Below, one piece after another: positions 57,667 through 64,000 of a DNA stretch of 64,000 nucleotides (position 1 is the first letter of the stretch; every line of letters starts with the position of its first letter). The stretch covers positions 141,033-205,032 of the forward strand of contig DCUP01000003.1 of NCBI GenBank assembly GCA_002327845.1, read 5' to 3'. The notes below the pieces were generated by a model. It was not told the DNA's origin. It did no database searches and saw only the letters and a list, made by a program, of their open reading frames with translations. The translations under genes and the position numbers were made by a program. Source of the DNA: Patescibacteria group bacterium UBA2211 (GTDB lineage: Bacteria > Patescibacteriota > Minisyncoccia > Minisyncoccales > Minisyncoccaceae).

Positions 57667-59697
57667 ATGAAAAAAGGGGAGACACAAAAGAGAATAGAAA
57701 AGCTGAAAGATTTAATTAATTATCACCGTTATCTTTATCATGTTTTAAACAAAGAAGAGATATCGGAATCAGCGTTAGATTCCTTGAAGAAGGAACTTTT
57801 TGATTTAGAACAAAATTTTCCTGAATTTATAACTCCTGATTCTCCGACCCAGAGGGTTGGCGGAAAACCAATAGATGCGTTTAAAAAAATTGAACATAAG
57901 GAAATGATGCGTTCGTTGAACGATGCTTTTTCAAGAGAAGATATGGATAATTGGGAGAATAGAAACAAAAAACTTCTTAATGGAGAAAAAATTGAATATT
58001 ATTGCGAGCCCAAGCTTGATGGGTTAGCTATTGAATTAATTTACAATAAAGGAATATTAAAAACTGGAGCAACAAGAGGGGATGGAAAGATAGGAGAGGA
58101 TGTTACCCAAAATATAAAAACAATTGAAGCAATTCCACTTAAACTAAGAGAAGAAAAAGACATTATAGATGATTTAAAGAAAGAAAGATTACCATTTATA
58201 AATTTTGATAATATTATTGTTAGGGGAGAAGCAATAATAACTAAAAAAGAATTTAAAAAAACAAATAAAGAAAGAGAAAAGAACGGCTTGCCTCTTTATG
58301 CTAATCCGAGAAATTTAGCAGCCGGTTCTTTACGACAACTTGATTCAAAAATTACATCGGAGAGAAATCTCGATGCAAATGTTTACGATTTAGTAAGTGA
58401 TTTTGGTCAAAAGACTCACGACGAAGAGCATAGAATATTAAAAGTATTAGGGTTTAAAACAAACAACAAGCATAATAGATTATGTAAAAATATGGACGAA
58501 GTTTTCGATTTTTATGCTTATTGGCAAAAAAATAGAGAAAAACTTCCATATGAAATAGATGGTCTAGTTATATCAATAAATAGCAATGAAGTTTTTAATA
58601 AGTTGGGGGTTGCAGGTAAGGCTCCTCGTGGAGCGATAGCTTTAAAATTTCCTTTAAAACAATCAACAACAATTATTGAAGATATTAAAATTCAAGTTGG
58701 GAGAACCGGAGCAATGACACCGGTTGCAATTTTGAAACCAGTAGAAATTAATGGGGTTATTGTTAGTAGGGCAACATTACATAATGATAAGGAAATAGAA
58801 AGATTGGGACTGAAGATTGGAGATACGGTGGTTGTTGGTAGGGCTGGAGACGTCATTCCTGAAGTAATTAAAGTTTTTCCAGAACTAAGAACGGGCAAAG
58901 AAAAGAATTTTAAAATGCCTGTGAATTGTCCATCGTGTGAAACAAAATTAGTTAAACCAGAAAATGAAATTGTTTGGAGATGTCCAAATCATAATTGTTT
59001 TAGCAGAAAGATGGGATGGTTTAAACACTTTGTTTCTCGTTCAGCATTTAGTATTGATGGTTTGGGTCCAAAAATAATCGAGAAGTTTATAGAAGAAGGT
59101 TTGTTGTCTGATCCATCAGACTTATTCGAATTAAAAGAAGGAGATATTCTTCCCTTGGAAAGATTTGCCGATAAGTCAGCAAAGAAAATAGTTTTAAATA
59201 TTCAAAATAGAAAAGAAGTTTCTTTTTCTCGTTTTATTTATTCTTTGGGAATAAGAAACGTAGGACTAAAAACATCTTTTGATTTGGCACTTACCTTTAA
59301 ATCAATTGAAGAAATAGAAAATGCCTCAGTTGAAGAATTAGAAAGTATTTCTGATGTTGGACCAATAGTTGCTCAATCAATTTTTGATTGGTTTCGTTTA
59401 AAAGAAAATAAAGATTTTTTAAGGAAATTAAAAGAGAGGGGAGTTAAGTATTTTATTGAAAAAAGAGAAGGAAAATTATTAGGAAAAAAGTTTGTCATAA
59501 CAGGAACTTTAGAAAAAATGAGCAGAGATGTTGCTAAAGAAAATATAATTCTTTTGGGGGGAGAGGTTTCTGATTCAATTTCTAAAAATATAGATTATTT
59601 AGTTTTTGGTGTTAATCCAGGCTCTAAATATGAAAAAGCAATTAAATTAGGAATTAAAACATTAAAAGAAGAAGATTTTTTAAAAATAATAAGTTAA
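57667..59697 (+). CDS. ligA: NAD-dependent DNA ligase LigA
   Basis: Seals nicks in replication and repair using NAD+. The 676-aa product is full length: Ia domain (YHRYLYHVLNKEEISESALD), adenylation domain with Lys116 in CEPKLDGLAIE, RGEAII, an OB fold with GRTGAMTPVA and the VGRAGDVIPEV motif. A four-Cys zinc finger (CPSCETKL ... CPNHNCFSR, about 419-445), helix-hairpin-helix repeats and a C-terminal BRCT domain (GKKFVITGTL, about 605-676) complete it. It is joined to the pilus operon (1 nt) and to rodA (1 nt). Confidence 0.97.
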   Translation: MKKGETQKRIEKLKDLINYHRYLYHVLNKEEISESALDSLKKELFDLEQNFPEFITPDSPTQRVGGKPIDAFKKIEHKEMMRSLNDAFSREDMDNWENRNKKLLNGEKIEYYCEPKLDGLAIELIYNKGILKTGATRGDGKIGEDVTQNIKTIEAIPLKLREEKDIIDDLKKERLPFINFDNIIVRGEAIITKKEFKKTNKEREKNGLPLYANPRNLAAGSLRQLDSKITSERNLDANVYDLVSDFGQKTHDEEHRILKVLGFKTNNKHNRLCKNMDEVFDFYAYWQKNREKLPYEIDGLVISINSNEVFNKLGVAGKAPRGAIALKFPLKQSTTIIEDIKIQVGRTGAMTPVAILKPVEINGVIVSRATLHNDKEIERLGLKIGDTVVVGRAGDVIPEVIKVFPELRTGKEKNFKMPVNCPSCETKLVKPENEIVWRCPNHNCFSRKMGWFKHFVSRSAFSIDGLGPKIIEKFIEEGLLSDPSDLFELKEGDILPLERFADKSAKKIVLNIQNRKEVSFSRFIYSLGIRNVGLKTSFDLALTFKSIEEIENASVEELESISDVGPIVAQSIFDWFRLKENKDFLRKLKERGVKYFIEKREGKLLGKKFVITGTLEKMSRDVAKENIILLGGEVSDSISKNIDYLVFGVNPGSKYEKAIKLGIKTLKEEDFLKIIS

Positions 59698-59698
59698 T

Positions 59699-60790
59699 AT
59701 GTTTTTCTTGGGTCACATTAAAAGAATGGATTGGACGTTGATTGTTGCCAGTTCTTTATTAGCGATAATAGGAATGGTTTCGATATATAGTTCTTCCTTA
59801 TTGGGAGATTTTTCTAATTTATACAAACAAATTGGTTTTTTTGTTTTTAGTTTGATTTGTATGTTTTTAGTTAGTTTTATAGATAATAGAACAATCAGAG
59901 AGAATTCATCAATAATTCTTACTTTATATTTTTTGTGCATATTGGCCCTAATTGGTGTGTTCTTTTTTGCTCCAGAGATTAGAGGAATTAAATCGTGGTA
60001 TAAGATAGGGGTATTTTCTTTTGATCCCATTGAACCGACTAAAATAGTTTTAATCTTGCTTTTGGCTAAATATTTTTCTAAAAGACACGTTGAGTTATAT
60101 AGAATAAGGCATATTATTTTGTCGGGTGTTTATGCTTTTATTCCTTCTGTTTTAATATTCTTACATCCAGAATTTGGTTCAGTAATAATTATACTTTCTA
60201 TTTGGATAGGAATACTTTTAGTTTCAGGGATAAGAGTAAGAGATTTTATTCTATTATGCTTAGCTTTTGCTTTGATTTTTGTCGGAATTTGGTCTTTTAT
60301 GCTTAAAGATTATCAAAGAGAAAGAGTTTTTAATTTTATTGCTCCCCAAGATGATCCTCTTGGTGGTGGTTGGAATCAGAATCAAGCGAAGATAAGTATT
60401 GGCTCTGGCGGGTTGTTTGGAAAGGGAATAGGGAATGGTTCGCAGACTCAATACGGTTTTTTACCTGAACCGCAAACAGATTTTATTTTTTCTTCAGTAG
60501 GAGAAGAATTAGGACTTTTGGGAACCACAGCCATTTTTGCTCTATTTGGATTATTATATTGGAGAATATTAAAAATTGCTCTTGATGCTCGTTCTAATTT
60601 TACTAGACTTTTTGCTACCGGTCTCGCTTTATCAATTTTCATCCAAATGACAATCAACATTGGAATGAATTTGGGATTCTTACCAGTCATTGGAATTCCT
60701 TTGCCTATGGTTAGTTATGGAGGTAGCAACTTATTATTTATCTTTATAGCTCTAGGTATTTTACAGAATATGAAGATTAATGAGTCTTAA
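59699..60790 (+). CDS. rodA: RodA/FtsW-family peptidoglycan polymerase (SEDS)
   Basis: Lipid II polymerase of the SEDS family, 363 aa with about ten hydrophobic segments. Family signatures: KSWYKIGVFSFDPIEPTKI (about 99-117), HPEFGSVIIIL (about 155-165), QDDPLGGGWNQNQAKISIGSGG (in parts: DPLGGGWNQNQAKIS, IGSGG; about 220-240), the PEPQTDFIFSSVGEELGLLG (about 257-276) and GIPLPMVSYGGSNL (about 336-349). RodA is preferred to FtsW because of the IGxGGLFGKG and PEPQTDFIF forms. No PBP2 gene is adjacent, but ligA precedes by 1 nt. rpoB follows after its own promoter. Confidence 0.92.
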   Translation: MFFLGHIKRMDWTLIVASSLLAIIGMVSIYSSSLLGDFSNLYKQIGFFVFSLICMFLVSFIDNRTIRENSSIILTLYFLCILALIGVFFFAPEIRGIKSWYKIGVFSFDPIEPTKIVLILLLAKYFSKRHVELYRIRHIILSGVYAFIPSVLIFLHPEFGSVIIILSIWIGILLVSGIRVRDFILLCLAFALIFVGIWSFMLKDYQRERVFNFIAPQDDPLGGGWNQNQAKISIGSGGLFGKGIGNGSQTQYGFLPEPQTDFIFSSVGEELGLLGTTAIFALFGLLYWRILKIALDARSNFTRLFATGLALSIFIQMTINIGMNLGFLPVIGIPLPMVSYGGSNLLFIFIALGILQNMKINES

Positions 60791-61017
60791 ATATAACTAG
60801 GGAATATAGGTAATAAAATAACAGCTATTGACAATTATTTCATTTGTGATAGGATATATTTAATTTGCAAAATAATTACTAGGTATTTTGATTTCATCAC
60901 ACATTTTTCAGTAATTAATTGTTTCCTTAAGCCCTACAAAAAAAATAATAAATCAGGGTATTTTTTGTTTGAATATCGAAATTTTTAGTCTTTAAGTTAA
61001 GCACCATAATTAAAATT
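60791..61017. other. Intergenic and leader region upstream of rpoB
   Basis: 227 bp without an ORF. It holds the rpoB promoter (60828-60855) and a leader of about 155 nt. Two weak pairings are visible: TAATTACT with AGTAATTA across a long loop, and CCCT/AGGG, which competes with pairing of an A-run and a T-run further on. I could not match this to a known riboswitch or leader. Confidence 0.5.
60828..60855 (+). promoter_or_regulatory. Promoter of rpoB
   Basis: TTGACA (60828-60833), 16-bp spacer, TAGGAT (60850-60855). No L10/L12 genes precede rpoB here, so it has its own start. Confidence 0.6.
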
Positions 61018-64000
61018 ATGAAAATCAAAACCAAAAGCTTTGCTAAAAGTAAAATATCCTATCCTTTGCCTAACTTAATCTTTATGCAACAGGAGAGTGG
61101 TAGACAATTTTGGGAAGAGGAGTTGAAAGACCTTTTCGCTGAGGTGTCTCCCATTAAAGACTATACTGGCAAAGAATACGAATTGCACTTTTTGGATTAC
61201 AAGTTAGGTAAGCCTAATTATGCATCTGGTTTTGACGCAAGAGAAAACAACGATTCATATGTTGCTCCCTTGAGAGTTATTGTTAAATTAAATAATCTGA
61301 AGACCAAAAGAACCCAAGAACAAGAAATATTCTTTGGTAATTTTCCGTTGTTGACCGAAAAAGGAACCTTTATTTTAAACGGAGTTGAGAGGGTTGTTAT
61401 TTCTCAATTAATTCGTTCTCCGGGAGTTTTCTTTCCTTTAAATATTAACAAAGGGATAAGATGCTTTGCTGCTAAAATTATTCCTAATCGTGGAAGCTGG
61501 CTTGAATTTGAGACCGAAGCAACAGGAGTTTTATCAGTAAAAATAGACAGAAAAAGAAAAGTTCCTGCAACAACATTATTAAAAGCTTTGGGTGGATTTA
61601 ATGATGACGACATTAAAGGTATGTTCGTCGGTTTTGATAATGGAGAAACAGCTTTCATTGAAGAAACCTTAAAGAAAGATCCAGCTCATAATCAAGAAGA
61701 AGCATTATTGGAAATATATCAAAGATTGAGAAGTGGGGAAATGGTTAATCCTGATGCAGCCAGAGAATTGATTTTCAATATGTTCTTTAATTTTGAAAGA
61801 TACGACCTATCAAAAGTAGGAAGATGGAAAATGTGGTCAAGAATGCCTGGATTGAAGCCAAAAAAAGAAAAAGAAATCACTAAAGAAGATAGAGTTTTGT
61901 CAGTTAATGATTTGGTAGCAGTAATGAAAGAGATTATTAGAATGAACAATGATGAAACAGCTGTAGCTGATATGATTGATCATTTAGGAAACAGAAGAGT
62001 GAGAACTATTTCGGAATTATTATCTAATAAATTAAGAGTTGGTATTTCTAGAATGGCTAGAATTATTAAAGATAGAATGTCGACTTTAGATTTTGAAAAC
62101 TTAAGCCCGACTCAATTAATAAATCCTAGACCTTTTTCAGCACAGGTGACTCAATTTTTCACCGCTAGCCAATTTTCTCAATTCATGGACAATACTAATC
62201 CTCTTTCAGAATTAGAACACAAGAGAAGATTGACTGCTACTGGTCCTGGAGGTTTGACTAGAGAAAGAGCTGGTTTTGATGTTAGAGACGTACAACCTTC
62301 TCATTATGGAAGAATTTGTCCAATTCAGACCCCTGAAGGTCCGAATGTAGGTTTGGTTACCCATTTATCGCTATATGCTAGATTAAATCCATATGGCTTT
62401 TTAGATACCCCTTATTATAAAATTACAAACGAAAGAATTACAGATGAGGTTTATTACATGGATGCTAACGAAGAAGAAAGATATAATATCGCTTCAGCCA
62501 GTGTGCTTTTAGACGAGAAGGGAAATATAGTAAAAGACAGAGTTGAGGCTAGAATTAAAGGAGAGACGGGAGAAATTGAAAAAGAAAAGATTGACTATAT
62601 TGATGTTTCTCCTCAGCAATTTATTTCTGTTGCGACAGGATTAATTCCATTTTTACAGAACGATGATGCGAACCGTGCTCAGATGGGTTCAAACATGCAA
62701 AGACAAGCAGTTCCTTTGGTTAATCCAGAAGCTCCTTTAGTTGGAACAGGATTGGAGGCTATGGCTGCTAGAGATTCTGGACAATTAATTGTAGCTGAAG
62801 AAGCTGGAAAGATTGTTAAAGTTGATGCAACTGTTGTTGAAGTTAAGGGAACTACTTCGGGGAAAGTTAAAACCTATCCCGTTAGAATTTTTGATAGAAC
62901 AAACCAATACTCATGCTTCCACCAGACTCCCGTAATTAACAAGGGAGACATAGTTAAAAAAGGAGATGTTTTAATTGAAGGAGGTTCAATCAATAAAGAA
63001 AGATTAGCTTTAGGAAGAAACCTATTAGTATCATTTATTTCTTGGAGAGGAAATACTTTTGAGGACGCTATCGTTTTATCAGACAGACTAGTAAAAGAAG
63101 ATGTTTTTACTTCTGTTCATATTGAAGATTTCTTTTGTGACGTCAGAGAAACTAAGCTTGGACCAGAGTTGACTACATCTGATATTCCTAATGTTGGAGA
63201 AGATAGACTAAAAGATTTAGACGAAGATGGAGTTGTTAGAATTGGAGCCGAAGTTGGACCAAATGATATTTTGGTTGGAAAGATTTCTCCTAAAGGAGAA
63301 GCTGATTTATCTGCGGAAGAAAGACTTTTAAGAGCTATTTTCGGAGAGAAAGCTAAAGAAGTTAAAGATACTTCAATGAGACTAGAGCATGGAAAAAGAG
63401 GAAGAGTAACCGATGTTAAAGTTTTTGACAGAAGCGAGGGATATGCATTAGAGCCGGGAGTTATTAAAAGAATTAGGGTAAGAATTTCTGAGGTAAGAAA
63501 GATTCAAGTAGGAGATAAGCTGGCTGGAAGACACGGAAATAAAGGTATTATTGCTAAAATATTACCTGCCGAAGAAATGCCTTTCTTGGAAGACGGAACT
63601 CCTGTTGATATTATTTTGAACCCATTGTCAGTTGCTTCGAGAATGAACTTAGGACAAATTCTTGAAACTCACTTTGGATTAGCTGTTAAGAAGCTAGGAT
63701 ATTTAGCCGAGACACCATCATTATCAGGAGCAACCGAAGCTGATATTAAGGAGGAATTAAAAGAAGCTGGATATTCTACTGATGGAAAATTAAGATTAGT
63801 TGATCCTGAAACTGGAGAGTTTTTCCCAGAAAAGATTACAGTCGGATATATCTATATGATTAAATTAGCGCACATGGTTGAAGACAAAATTCACATGCGT
63901 TCAATTGGACCATATTCATTAATTACTCAGCAACCATTAGGAGGCAAAGCTCAGTTTGGAGGACAAAGGTTTGGTGAGATGGAAGTATGGGCTCTTGAAG
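61018..64000 (+). CDS. rpoB: DNA-directed RNA polymerase subunit beta, C-terminally truncated by window edge
   Basis: Catalytic beta subunit. I translated 994 codons from ATG 61018 to the window end. Clear blocks: the N-terminal lobes (LTEKGTFILNGVERVVISQL, RSPGVFF), the rifampicin region (about 380-412; SQFSQFMDNTNPLSELEHKR), GPGGLTRERAGFDVRDVQPS, the ICPIQTPEGPNVGLV block, DDANRAQMGSNMQRQAVPL, the KGDVLIEGG region, and the DKLAGRHGNKGII and MRSIGPYSLITQQPLGGKAQ segments. At E. coli positions 531 and 533 this protein has Thr in place of Ser and Leu. The leader is long and no Shine-Dalgarno is seen. rpoC would be expected just outside the window. Confidence 0.97.
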   Translation, partial: MKIKTKSFAKSKISYPLPNLIFMQQESGRQFWEEELKDLFAEVSPIKDYTGKEYELHFLDYKLGKPNYASGFDARENNDSYVAPLRVIVKLNNLKTKRTQEQEIFFGNFPLLTEKGTFILNGVERVVISQLIRSPGVFFPLNINKGIRCFAAKIIPNRGSWLEFETEATGVLSVKIDRKRKVPATTLLKALGGFNDDDIKGMFVGFDNGETAFIEETLKKDPAHNQEEALLEIYQRLRSGEMVNPDAARELIFNMFFNFERYDLSKVGRWKMWSRMPGLKPKKEKEITKEDRVLSVNDLVAVMKEIIRMNNDETAVADMIDHLGNRRVRTISELLSNKLRVGISRMARIIKDRMSTLDFENLSPTQLINPRPFSAQVTQFFTASQFSQFMDNTNPLSELEHKRRLTATGPGGLTRERAGFDVRDVQPSHYGRICPIQTPEGPNVGLVTHLSLYARLNPYGFLDTPYYKITNERITDEVYYMDANEEERYNIASASVLLDEKGNIVKDRVEARIKGETGEIEKEKIDYIDVSPQQFISVATGLIPFLQNDDANRAQMGSNMQRQAVPLVNPEAPLVGTGLEAMAARDSGQLIVAEEAGKIVKVDATVVEVKGTTSGKVKTYPVRIFDRTNQYSCFHQTPVINKGDIVKKGDVLIEGGSINKERLALGRNLLVSFISWRGNTFEDAIVLSDRLVKEDVFTSVHIEDFFCDVRETKLGPELTTSDIPNVGEDRLKDLDEDGVVRIGAEVGPNDILVGKISPKGEADLSAEERLLRAIFGEKAKEVKDTSMRLEHGKRGRVTDVKVFDRSEGYALEPGVIKRIRVRISEVRKIQVGDKLAGRHGNKGIIAKILPAEEMPFLEDGTPVDIILNPLSVASRMNLGQILETHFGLAVKKLGYLAETPSLSGATEADIKEELKEAGYSTDGKLRLVDPETGEFFPEKITVGYIYMIKLAHMVEDKIHMRSIGPYSLITQQPLGGKAQFGGQRFGEMEVWALE

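Noticed and set aside
1..64000. Alternative genetic code with UGA read as Gly or Trp, as in some CPR lineages
   Set aside because: UGA ends several genes with well-placed ATGA overlaps (28230, 53044, 55677, 56727) and no family is interrupted by in-frame UGA.

Overview
The window is an AT-rich, gene-dense bacterial chromosome segment that reads best as a member of the Candidate Phyla Radiation (Patescibacteria, Parcubacteria-like). Signs of this are IF-2 without its long N-terminal region, a type IV pilus operon with PilM/N/O-like proteins and no secretin, three tandem T4SS-type mini-pilins, a TraM/VirB4-like ATPase with a conserved partner, a VanW-like protein, TsaD with an extra insertion, and a giant modular glycine-rich surface protein. 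UGA is used as a stop in several ATGA overlaps, so the standard bacterial code applies. The organism call is inference from gene content, not from a marker tree.

Layout. 1-4.1 kb: cca (partial, minus) diverges from nusA, then tig and clpP. 4.1-9.5 kb: one 1783-aa surface protein with its own promoter and terminator. 9.6-11.5 kb: rny and an HU gene. 11.5-12.5 kb: a 12-bp tandem repeat, tRNA-Ala, an endonuclease-like ORF and tRNA-Arg. 12.5-15.9 kb: HtrA-like protease, CPVC membrane protein, VanW-like protein. 16-24.6 kb: translation genes (infB, rbfA, rpsA-like, rplS) and ftsH, interleaved with twelve tRNAs, a GGR-like flavoprotein, an HNH protein and a 3D-domain protein. 24.6-29.5 kb: MBL-fold protein, gyrA, methyltransferase, three T4SS pilins, tRNA-Leu. 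29.6-31.9 kb, minus: tsaD-prsW-hsp20. 32-38.5 kb: secDF, a sigma-region-4/HARE-HTH fusion, and a T4SS-like gene pair. 38.5-47.5 kb: envelope and nucleic-acid genes, mostly minus strand (GT2, phosphoesterase, recG, Nudix, TIM-barrel-like protein, RNase H, DedA, ComF) with four tRNAs. 47.6-57.7 kb: type IV pilus operon. 57.7-60.8 kb: ligA and rodA. From 61.0 kb: rpoB, cut by the window end.

Expression signals are a recurring theme. Good TTGACA/TATAAT-type promoters are visible, but almost no gene has a Shine-Dalgarno sequence, and at least six have the -10 box only 6-9 nt before the ATG, which predicts leaderless mRNAs. The one clear Shine-Dalgarno sequence precedes the ribosomal protein S1-like gene. 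Several ORFs begin 2-20 nt after a tRNA 3' end, so tRNA processing may create their 5' ends. Divergent promoters share or abut -35 boxes at several loci.

There is no CRISPR array, insertion sequence, prophage or rRNA gene. No stretch above 300 bases lacks a gene; the longest gap is the rpoB leader region (60791-61017). Protein functions rest on motif recognition only; no database search was run.
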